NCBI GenBank assembly: GCA_015179125.1
Contig: WHVA01000098.1
Location: 207,237 to 271,236, forward strand
Origin: Gautieria morchelliformis
Lineage: Eukaryota; Basidiomycota; Agaricomycetes; Gomphales; Gomphaceae
Direction of reading: 5' to 3'
Length of the DNA stretch: 64,000 bases
Part shown: piece by piece, positions 21,732 through 30,237 of the stretch
How positions within the stretch are numbered: the first letter of the stretch is position 1
Layout: every line of letters begins with the position of its first letter
Notes under the pieces: generated by a model
What the model saw: the letters and a program-made list of their open reading frames with translations, nothing else
Told to the model about the DNA's origin: nothing
Database searches by the model: none
Made by a program: the position numbers and the translations under genes

Positions 21732-24700
21732 CGCAGACACTTCGCAGAAGCTTTTGGGTGTGGAGAAGCTTGCAACAGATGGAAGTAATTGGCCTCTGTG
21801 GCGAGCTACTCTCACAAGTTATTTTGAGTCCAAAAATCTACTCAGGCATATAGAAGGGAGAGCCATTCGACCTCCTGATCCTCCAGTCATGCCCCCAGGC
21901 CATATTCTTACAGAAGCTGAGGAAACTCAGATAGAGAAGGCTGAGGAGAAGCTGGAGAAGTATCTTGCCAGAGAAGGACAGGCAAAAACCCAAATAATCG
22001 TCTCAGTGTCAGAGTCACTAGATCTGATGCTACAGAAGAGACACACAGCAAAAGAAGTCTGGGATGCATTGGTCAATGAGATGACCAAAAAGCCCAAGAT
22101 GGTCCTCACCAACCTACAGAGACAGCTTCGCAGTATGAGGTGTCCTGAGGATGGAGACTTGAGAGATCACTTGGACAAGGCCCAAGACCTCTATGCTCGT
22201 CTCAATGAGATGGGAGCCAGAATTTCTGAAGGAGAGTTCACCGACATTATCCTTGCATCACTTCCACCCTCCTATGAGGCAGTTATGAATTCCCTTACCA
22301 CGTCGCTCGAAGAATGTGGAATGCCCTTAGTGCCTGATGATATTACCAGAGTACTAAAGGCTCAATATGACAGGAGAAAGACCCTCAATATTTCACAAGA
22401 AGAGCAGGCATTTATTGGTTCATCTACGAAAGGGCAGAAGGGCCGGAAAGACCCGAAGGTGCTTGCATGCACTAATTGCCACAAGCCTGGACATACTATA
22501 GAAAGTTGCTGGGCTAAAGGAGGTGGTAAAGAAGGCCAGGGGCCACGTCAGAAGAAGAAAGCGAAAGCCAAAAAGAAGAAGGGCAAAGCCAAGGCGAATG
22601 TTGCCGAAGAAGTGTCCTCTGAAGAGGATGAGAGTGGCAGTCCAGCCGCTTTCGCCAACTTCGACTGCTCTAATTTGAGTAGTTTATCTCTGGACACTGT
22701 TGTTATCCTCGACACTGGAACGACCGCACATATGACCCCTCACAAGAATTTATTGAGGGATTACAGTCCATTCTCACAGCCGCGCACAATTCGTGCAGCC
22801 AACAAAGGCACTTTTGATGCCTTCGGTTCAGGCTCACTCGTGCTATATAATAAGGTTGGAGATAAGACTGTGAACATTACATTGAAGGATACGTTCTACG
22901 CGCCCAAAATGGCTGTTACCCTCATCTCGATCGGCCAGTGTGATGATGCAGGCTATAACACTCAGATAGCCGATCAGAAATGCAAAATATCCAATCGTAA
23001 AGGCAGGATATTCATGCAAGCACCGAAGCTGAATGGCTTATATCGATTTGACTTACAACACACAAGTGCCGAAGCGCATATATGCGCATCAGCCATGGAG
23101 ATACATCAAAAAATGGGGCACATTTCACAAAAGTCCCTACAGCATTTGCTCAACTGTGGCATGATATTAGGCATTGAATTGAGCTCAAAAGGTGACAAGG
23201 TTGTTTGCGATGCGTGCATTCAAGCCAAGATTGCACGTAAATCACTTCCTCAGGAACCCAGAAGCCGATCATCAAAATTCGGTGACAGAATTTATTCTGA
23301 TGTCTGGGGACCAGCGAGACACTCCACAATTGACAAGAAATCCTATTATGTGTCTTTCATTGACGACTACTCAAGAGAATCGGTTATCTATTTGATGGCA
23401 AACAAATCGGAAGCATTTTCAAAATACAAACTCTACGAGGCCTTGATGCTTCGACAGAGGAATATGCACATCAAAGCACTTGTTTCCGACAGAGGGGGCG
23501 AATACACAAGCTCAGAATTTGAACAGCATTTGGCCAAGCAAGGCACGAAGCATCGGTTAACCGTGCACGACACCCCAGAGTCAAATGGTGTTGCTGAACG
23601 TTTAAACCGAACTCTAGTTGAAAGAGCTCGTGCCATGCTATTGGAATCAAGTCTTCCTAAGACTCTATGGGGGCATGCAATTTTGCACGCCAACTATCTT
23701 AGGAATCGGACACATACAAGAGCTTTGCCAGACAAAACCCCTTTTGAAATGATCCATCACGAGAAACCGAACCTGAAAGACATACACGTGTGGGGAATTG
23801 AAGTCTACGTTAAAGTCAAAGAGGGAAACAAACTAGCAGCCCGTTCCAAAAGAGCTCGGTGGATAGGAATCTCTGGACAGAGCCATGGTCACTGCATCTA
23901 CTGGCCTGACTCTCAGAAGGTTTCTGTCGAGCGGAATGTTATATTTGACTCAGAGATGAAGGGGGGCAAAGCTCCAATCATTTCTATTGAAGAGTCACAG
24001 CTACCTACGTCCAGAAAAATGGTACAGGCCATCTCGGCGCCAGCACCTATGCCTAGCCGCTTAGTCAGCGAAGAGGCAAAGATCGAGGAAATTGATGATG
24101 ATGAACCAGAGGAACGTCTGAAAGAGCTGCAACCCAGTCAGACTGTTGATGCCAGACCTAAAGAAGCTGCTCCAACAAGGAGAAGCGAGAGAATCCGTCA
24201 GCAGCAGGTGCAGCCGGCCCCAAGTGGTCCCGTAACAAGATCTCAAACCAAGAGACATGCTGGTGCAGATATCACTACACTAGCTTACGAGGACATTGAG
24301 GACCATCAAGACAAATTATTCGAACAAGATTTATCCTCTGTCACTGACGGCATCAGTGATTATAACCTTGCCATCAGTACACTTTCGACCTCCGATCAAA
24401 ACAAAGATAAGGTGCTGCCAGATTTGAATCAGACTGAGCCTAGCAATGCAGATGAAACCTTAAACGATCCTATGTGGAAAGCATCGATGGATAAAGAGTA
24501 CAAGGTGCTACTCGACAAAGGTGTATGGGAAGTGGTTAAACCACCTCCTGGGGCAAATATTGTCGGAAATAGATGGGTATTCCTCTGGAAACGCAATCCA
24601 GAAGGTGAACACATTACACCTATATCGAGGATGGTCGCCCAAGGCTTTACACACAGTTTTGGAGTCGACTACAATGAAACCTATGCACCTGTTACTCGGA

Positions 24701-25974
24701 TGACTTCCTTACGGATTATATGTGCCATTGCTGCCAGGAATAACTGGCCTATTCACCAAATGGATGTGGACAGTGCGTATTTGAATGCTACACTGCCAGA
24801 ACCTATTTACATGAGACAGCCGTATGGATATGAGACCGGAGACAAAGATGATGTCCTCCTGCTGAAGAAAGCACTTTACAGCCTCAAACAGTCTGGAAAG
24901 GAATGGTACAAATGTCTGAGTGGTGAATTTCTCAAGTTAGGATTCACTAAATCAGCTTCGGATGGAGCTGTATTTTGCAGACGAGGACCGAGAGGGCATG
25001 CGATTATTGCATCGGCAGTAAACGACCTCACTATCACAGCTGAGAGTCAACCAATCCTTGATGGGGTAAAGCATGACCTTGCCCAGATCTTCAGTATGAA
25101 AGATCTAGGCAAGATTCACTGGCTTTTGAACCTCAAAATCGAAAGAGATTGGAATAACAAATCGATTGCAATATCACAAGCCGCATACATCCAGAAAATC
25201 ATCAAAGAATTCAATCTGGATGATGCCAAAACATTTTCAACACCTCTCGACCCAGCTGTTAAATTATCCAGGGACCAATGCCCTTTCACAGATGAAGACA
25301 AACAGAAGATGTCAAGAATTCCATACAGACAAGCGATAGGATCATTGATGTGGGCAGCAGTAGCCACTCGACTGGACATTGCATTCGCAGTGTCATTACT
25401 TTCTCAATTCCTCGAAAACCCAGGTCCAACACATTGGCATGCAGTCAAACGTGTCTTTAAATATCTAAAAGGCACGATGGACTACAAATTGACACTTGGG
25501 AAGAATCGAGATGGCCTCATTGGGTATTCAGATGCGGATTGGGCTTTACAAGAGCATAGGCACTCATACTCGGCTTATATTTTTCAGATTGATGGAGGGA
25601 CAGTATCATGGAGTTGTCAAAAACAATCCATGGTAGCCCTATCATCAACTGAAGCCGAATTCGTTGCTCTGACTCATGCGAGCAAAGAAGCCTTATGGAT
25701 GCGCCACTTTATTTCTGAAGTATTCCAACCGCTGAATTGTCCCATCAAACGTTATTCAGACAATCAATCAGCCATTGCCATTGTCTATGGCACTCAACAA
25801 CACACGAGGACCAAGCATTTCGACATTAGATTATATTTCATCCGAGATATAGTCGAAGATGAAGAAATTAAGCTTGTGTACCTACCAACGGAACACATGC
25901 TAGCCGATCTTCTCACTAAAGGACTTCCTAGTCCTAGAGTGAGAATCCTCAACGAGAGAATCGGAATATATTAA
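21724..25974 (+). CDS. Copia Gag-Pol polyprotein
   Basis: The 1416-residue frame starts MGPADTSQKLLGVEK. Gag (UBN2/DUF4219-like, KLATDGSNWPLW...) covers about residues 1-230, with a CCHC knuckle (CTNCHKPGHTIESC) near 255 and protease (VVILDTGTTAHMTPH) near 335. The pre-integrase domain has HQKMGHISQKSL. Integrase has YSDVWGP, LVSDRGGEY and SNGVAERLNRTL. RT extends from about residue 920 (WVFLWKRNPEGEH, QMDVDSAYLNA, YSLKQSGKEWY), and RNase H carries YSDADW, SSTEAEF and YSDNQSA. The frame has no stop, but RT reads AVND (residue 1100 is Asn, codon 25021-25023) where Copia 2 has AVDD. The first of these Asp residues binds catalytic metal, so this RT is probably inactive. Confidence 0.95.
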   Translation: MGPADTSQKLLGVEKLATDGSNWPLWRATLTSYFESKNLLRHIEGRAIRPPDPPVMPPGHILTEAEETQIEKAEEKLEKYLAREGQAKTQIIVSVSESLDLMLQKRHTAKEVWDALVNEMTKKPKMVLTNLQRQLRSMRCPEDGDLRDHLDKAQDLYARLNEMGARISEGEFTDIILASLPPSYEAVMNSLTTSLEECGMPLVPDDITRVLKAQYDRRKTLNISQEEQAFIGSSTKGQKGRKDPKVLACTNCHKPGHTIESCWAKGGGKEGQGPRQKKKAKAKKKKGKAKANVAEEVSSEEDESGSPAAFANFDCSNLSSLSLDTVVILDTGTTAHMTPHKNLLRDYSPFSQPRTIRAANKGTFDAFGSGSLVLYNKVGDKTVNITLKDTFYAPKMAVTLISIGQCDDAGYNTQIADQKCKISNRKGRIFMQAPKLNGLYRFDLQHTSAEAHICASAMEIHQKMGHISQKSLQHLLNCGMILGIELSSKGDKVVCDACIQAKIARKSLPQEPRSRSSKFGDRIYSDVWGPARHSTIDKKSYYVSFIDDYSRESVIYLMANKSEAFSKYKLYEALMLRQRNMHIKALVSDRGGEYTSSEFEQHLAKQGTKHRLTVHDTPESNGVAERLNRTLVERARAMLLESSLPKTLWGHAILHANYLRNRTHTRALPDKTPFEMIHHEKPNLKDIHVWGIEVYVKVKEGNKLAARSKRARWIGISGQSHGHCIYWPDSQKVSVERNVIFDSEMKGGKAPIISIEESQLPTSRKMVQAISAPAPMPSRLVSEEAKIEEIDDDEPEERLKELQPSQTVDARPKEAAPTRRSERIRQQQVQPAPSGPVTRSQTKRHAGADITTLAYEDIEDHQDKLFEQDLSSVTDGISDYNLAISTLSTSDQNKDKVLPDLNQTEPSNADETLNDPMWKASMDKEYKVLLDKGVWEVVKPPPGANIVGNRWVFLWKRNPEGEHITPISRMVAQGFTHSFGVDYNETYAPVTRMTSLRIICAIAARNNWPIHQMDVDSAYLNATLPEPIYMRQPYGYETGDKDDVLLLKKALYSLKQSGKEWYKCLSGEFLKLGFTKSASDGAVFCRRGPRGHAIIASAVNDLTITAESQPILDGVKHDLAQIFSMKDLGKIHWLLNLKIERDWNNKSIAISQAAYIQKIIKEFNLDDAKTFSTPLDPAVKLSRDQCPFTDEDKQKMSRIPYRQAIGSLMWAAVATRLDIAFAVSLLSQFLENPGPTHWHAVKRVFKYLKGTMDYKLTLGKNRDGLIGYSDADWALQEHRHSYSAYIFQIDGGTVSWSCQKQSMVALSSTEAEFVALTHASKEALWMRHFISEVFQPLNCPIKRYSDNQSAIAIVYGTQQHTRTKHFDIRLYFIRDIVEDEEIKLVYLPTEHMLADLLTKGLPSPRVRILNERIGIY

Positions 25975-25987
25975 GCTTGAGGGGGCG

Positions 25988-26475
25988 TGTTGGGTGCATT
26001 TATGCTCCTGCACCAAAATCAAGCATAATATATTCAATTTATTGTGTGGTGTTTCAATATTTTCTCATACTGTTCTTGTACCATGCATCCATTTCTCTGC
26101 TTATTTTCGAAATTTTCTAGTCACTCTCTATCTCTCCATTTCATTCTGTTATTTCTACTTTCACAGGCGGCTGCACCCAGCGGAGTTTGAAACGACTTCG
26201 ACGCGCGAGCCCTTGGGCGCTAAAGGGCCAGGTGCAAGTATATGCCTTCTGAGACAGGATTACACTCCTCTCTCAGTGACAATAAATTCACTGAGAGAGG
26301 CGAGTAGTATTCTTCATATTTACATAGCATGTTGACTGAAAATCATGTAGTATATTTGATTCTAGGTACTGTATTAATACATCAGTGACAATAAATTCAC
26401 TGAGAGAGTATATTTGATTCTAGCTTTCTAAGAACTCTACCGAACCTTCCCTGCCATAGCCCCTAGTTGCTAACA
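25988..26475 (+). repeat. 3' LTR of Copia 1
   Basis: This 488-bp LTR contains the hairpin CTCTCAGTGA...TCACTGAGAG at 26268-26299, with AATAAA (26281-26286) in its loop, and a second, partial copy at about 26381-26408. It ends GCTAACA and is followed by GTGGT. Confidence 0.92.
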
Positions 26476-27066
26476 GTGGTGTTAGCAGACGCCGCGGACA
26501 CAGACCCAGAGAAGTCTGTGCTAGTGAAAGCCGGTGTGAAATTGGCCCACCCCGAGCCATATGCTGGGGTATCTGACCTCGAAGAGTTTGAAATCTTCGT
26601 GGCAGCCATCCTACGATGGCTGGAAATGCATTGCCTCCTAGGGCCAACCAGCATAGACATGCAGGTCGGCTATGTGGGCACTCGCCTCACCCGCGAAGCC
26701 CAGGAGTGGTTCCTTCGAAACGTAGAACACTTCGATCGCCAGGTCTGCAGCTGGACGCTGGAAACTGTGATGCAAGGCCTTCAAAAAAGGTTCCTGCACA
26801 CACTGATGTACCATCACCCATCGAATAAATTCGATGCGGTCATGCAGGGCATGAAAACCGTTCAGGAAATGCTGAACGAGCGCACGAAATACACAGCACG
26901 TATGACACAGCCACCAGACGATTACACATTCCGGAGACGGTTCGTGTCGGTGCTGCGCGAAACACTGTGCAACGAAGTCCTCAAAAAGGGCTATAATGCC
27001 GAGAGTAGCTCAATAGAGCAACTCTTCGAGACGGCCCGGATGATCGAGGAGGCATCCTGATACAAC

Positions 27067-28218
27067 ATGGGGATGCGCCGCGCAGAAAGTGCAGCAGCAA
27101 CGGCAAGCTCTGCCCGGCTCACAGGGAGCAAGCTGTTGACACAAACGGGCCTGACCAAGCCCAGCCTGTTCTCAAGAAGTGGAACAGGACAATGGCTGCC
27201 ACCCCCATGCCCAGCACAAGCTGGAGGCCCGCCTGAAGCTAAACAGCTTCAAGCATCAGGGTCGTCCCCGCGACCTGCCCCACCGGCGAAGGCGTCAGGC
27301 CGACCTAACGATCAGCCCAGCAGTTGCCAAGGCAGCACCACATGCTTTGAATGCGGCCAGCCTGGCCACAAGAAGATGGAATGCCCCCGGCTTAAGTCCA
27401 GTATCAGGACAGCAGCTGCGAGGCACGAAGAGGAGACCGAAGATCCGGAGATGGATCTCGGTCAAAATTCTCTCCATCAAATTGATGAAGAGGGGGAGGG
27501 TGATCCCCAACCCAACGACACTCCGGACAACGGAGACGCGCCCACTGAAGAGTGGGACCCTGAGCTGTCCCAATACTATGAATGGGATGAGGAGGTGGAA
27601 GACACCACCTACAGGTCCAGCGCGATCAGACTCGCGCCGGAGGATTGAACCGCCACGAAAGTCGTGGCGGCATGCACGTCGGTCACGCCAGACAAGGTGG
27701 CCGAGCCAGTGTATCACCACTGAAGCAAACACAGGACATGGCCAACACGCCCGCGCAGTGAGAACCGTATCCTATCGGGGTACTGGGAAATAAACAGCGT
27801 AAAAGCCCACTGTCTGCTAGATAGCGGCAGCGAAGGGGTACTGCTATCCCCTGATTTCATGCCAGCTACAGGGATGAAGACATTCTCCCTGGAGCAGCCA
27901 ATCGCGCTGCAGCTAGCCTGCATAGGCAGCCGTTCCACGATCAACTATGGAACAAACACGACCATAAAATTTGGTCATGAGACATACAACTAATATTTCG
28001 ACGTAGTGAACATCGAATATTACGACGCTATCTTAGGGACACCATTCCTAAGGAGATTCGGCATAACCCTGGACTTCTTGAGCCCAGGGACGATCCGCAA
28101 GGGGAATGAAGTGATCCCCACGGGCAAGGTCTCGTTCGACGATGACGGATTGACGAACGAGGACAAGGGGCCATGGGTGAGCAGGATCATCCAGGCACCG
28201 AAGCCTAACCTGGCTCAT
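27067..28218 (+). pseudogene. Zinc knuckle and retropepsin of the gag-protease element
   Basis: This is the same frame as Gag. A CCHC knuckle (CFECGQPGHKKMEC) lies near 27345 and an acidic stretch follows. The frame meets TGA at 27646-27648 and 27721-27723. The protease is read from 27781 (INSVKAHCLLDSGSEGVLLS, active-site D-S-G) and, after TAA at 27991-27993, continues with YFDVVNIEYYDAILGTPFLRRFG, the flap-distal ILG motif of Ty3-type proteases. All three stops fit C-to-T changes in Arg or Gln codons. There is no RT motif after the protease, where Ty3 elements always have one. Confidence 0.75.
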
Positions 28219-28221
28219 TGA

Positions 28222-29520
28222 AGCCAGGAGGACGAGTCGCGGGACGACTCATCCTTGAACTCACCCTACAACCGTAGGGAGAGGCGCTCTCACCTAACGG
28301 TGAAAGCGATGGGGAAGAGGAAAGCGGTTCCGCATGCCGCGGGACCTAATAGACGCCCAAAGCGCCTAATGGCTTCTAAGCCAACCACCACCATCATCCT
28401 CACGGAGATGATGCCCCCCAAAGAGGGGATGGACATTGATCCGTCAACGTCCATGACGCGAGCAATGGCCCCGAGACAGGGGGCCGCAGATATTCTCCGT
28501 GCTCCAGTAGACCAGGAGAACTGGATGATCGTGGGATGGGAGGACGCCCTCGCCATCATCCACCCGGACGATTGCACAATGTGCGCGGACTACGCCGCGC
28601 ACTTAAGGGCCACGACAGGCACCTGCAAGGTCAAATTGCGGGACAAAGACATCGGCGATGCCGTCGATGCACCCTGGGGATGGCTCCCAAGGGGCATCGC
28701 ACGTGACGCGCGAGAAGAGCTCCTCCGGGACATCCACGACCTCAAAAAAGAGGTCAAGGAGTTGGAACACACGGTAGAAGACCGCGACAACGCGCTTGAA
28801 ACCGAGGGCGCCAAGATCAAGGAACTGGTGCAGCAGCTGAGCGCAGCGCAGCTCCAGGTTTCCCTGGTCCACGCTGCCTCAAAACAGCCGCAACATGACC
28901 AGGCCACGGACCCAGTGGCCGGGCCATAATCACCTCGCACGACGGCACCTTTGCCAGCGCACGCAACATCGGGGCTAGCGTACCGATTGTCGGCGCCGAC
29001 CCCGACAACGACAATGACAGAAGTGCATAGCGTGCCTTCCGACTCTGCGTACGGCGTCCCAGAAGGACGGGAGTCAGACCCGTCCGTCTGGAAGACGTAT
29101 GACCCGGAAAGGGCACAGTGGCTGGCAGAGCAGCCAAAGAAAAAGCGCAAGAAATTGTGCGGCACCCCCAACACCGTCAATGGGCTAGCCATTGAGAGGG
29201 AAAGCGCGATTAGCGCTTACCTAGCGGTGTCATCGTCACACACTATCAACAACCCCGCCCTTCAATGGCGGATAGCACAGGTCAAGGCCCAGTACATCGG
29301 GCCTGGCGTTGCCCTGCCTCCACCGGCGGGGACAGTTCACCCTCCCTACCTGGGAGAGGGGATGCTCATCCCACGCAGAGATCGCGAGATGGTTGGCCCG
29401 CTATGCGGGGGTCACTCGCGAGCGAGTGGCACACATTGAACACTATGTTCAACATAGCATCACCGGCGCGGCATTCAGTGCTGCCACCGCGAGGGGCAAC
29501 AAAAGGTCCTTGAGACCAGC
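28222..29520 (+). pseudogene. C-terminal region of unknown function after the protease
   Basis: The reading frame continues in register after TGA 28219-28221. It holds a basic stretch (KAMGKRKAVPHAAGPNRRPKRL), a conserved-looking part (ENWMIVGWEDALAIIHPDD) and a coiled coil (DIHDLKKEVKELEHTVEDRDNAL). After TAA near 28927 comes a segment with KTYDPERAQWLAEQPKKKRKK, which looks like a nuclear localisation signal. A frameshift near 29370 leads to ARYAGVTRERVAHIEHYVQH. I do not recognise a family. It occupies the place of RT, RNase H and integrase. Confidence 0.5.
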
Positions 29521-29813
29521 CATGTGAGGGCCGCGGTGCCGCGACCCCTCACTCACACTCAGCTCGACCAAGAGCTGGCGTGCTTCCAGCCCCCTCCTCA
29601 GACTGAGGACCTGGCCGTTGAGGCCATGCTCCGTGAGGATGCTGGCCTCACCCAATAACCACTGATGATGCGGAGGTGCCCCCGGAGGAGTCACATGCTC
29701 CACCGGCCCCATACAACGATGACATCATCGTATCGGCCACTCTAGAGAACCCCATTATGGATGACCTCTATGAGTCGTAGTTGGCCCCTATAGTTGTCTA
29801 TATAGGGGGAGGG

Positions 29814-30027
29814 TGTAAATAACCTATGTTTCTACATGTACAATAGTTATTACATTATCCCAGTGGGCCCCTTAGGGACCCACTGTATAGTTTATGTGTG
29901 GGAACCGGCCAGCGGTTCCCATCTCATCTTACTCTTACCTGTCACTATGTAGCATTCAGAATACCACTCATTGGTCAAGTTCTGCAGTGCCCTTGTGATA
30001 CAAGGTCCTAAGATTGACATCTTTACA
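29814..30027 (+). repeat. 3' LTR of the gag-protease element
   Basis: It matches 19599-19812 with about ten substitutions, is preceded by a polypurine tract at 29802-29813 and followed by CATCC. The space between the coding end (29520) and the LTR holds only degenerate coding sequence. Confidence 0.88.
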
Positions 30028-30032
30028 CATCC

Positions 30033-30237
30033 AACGGGGTTTGAGCCAGGAAGGTAAAGGGACCCGTGATAGACCATCGAGCCGGGGAGAAGGCGTTGAT
30101 CGAGTACAGGTAGCGCTGATATGTGCAAATGATATACAAGCGAATAAATGCTCGGTGAATTCAGCGAGGAGCGAACAGGGAGAACAAAAAAGTGGGGTGT
30201 CGAGGTTACTGGGTATACAAATGGACCGCTCATGACA
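30033..30237 (-). repeat. LTR-A U3 segment (right part of the central LTR)
   Basis: On the minus strand it begins TGTCATGAGC and resembles the first 200 bp of the other LTR-A copies. It continues across the 19599-30027 insertion into 19598-19580. The stop codon of the protease frame is formed by the LTR's own TCATGA. Confidence 0.65.

Larger units (their letters stand above)
21344..26475 (+). mobile_element. Copia element 1
   Basis: A Ty1/Copia element with LTRs 21344-21717 and 25988-26475, a tRNA half-type primer site, one uninterrupted polyprotein, the purine run GAGGGGGCG before the 3' LTR, and a perfect GTGGT duplication (21339-21343, 26476-26480). It sits in the gag gene of the 19599-30027 element. 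A close copy (about 98% at protein level by eye) lies at 61788 to the window end. Confidence 0.95.
21252..27060 (+). pseudogene. Gag of the gag-protease element, split by a Copia
   Basis: The frame starts at 21252 (MAPTEGQGIPDQADVV), is interrupted after ...MTHVV at 21343 by the Copia element 21344-26475, and resumes at 26481 in the same frame (LADAADTDPEKSVL). The core resembles a Ty3-type capsid: PEPYAGVSDLEEFEIFVAAILRWL, GYVGTRLTREAQEWFLRNV, TLETVMQGLQKRFL. It ends with TGA at 27058-27060, but the next codons in the same frame lead into the zinc-knuckle region, so the stop is probably a mutated CGA. Confidence 0.78.
19599..30027 (+). mobile_element. Non-autonomous LTR element with gag and protease only
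   Basis: Two 214-bp LTRs (19599-19812, 29814-30027) begin TGTAAATAACC and end TCTTTACA. The target duplication CATCC is perfect (19594-19598 and 30028-30032). A purine run ATAGGGGGAGGG (29802-29813) precedes the 3' LTR. Without the nested Copia the internal region is about 4.9 kb. It encodes an N-terminal ORF1, Gag, a CCHC knuckle, a retropepsin and a C-terminal region of unknown function. I find no RT, RNase H or integrase motif, so it must be mobilised by another element. LTR divergence (about ten differences) and several stops show it is old. Confidence 0.85.
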
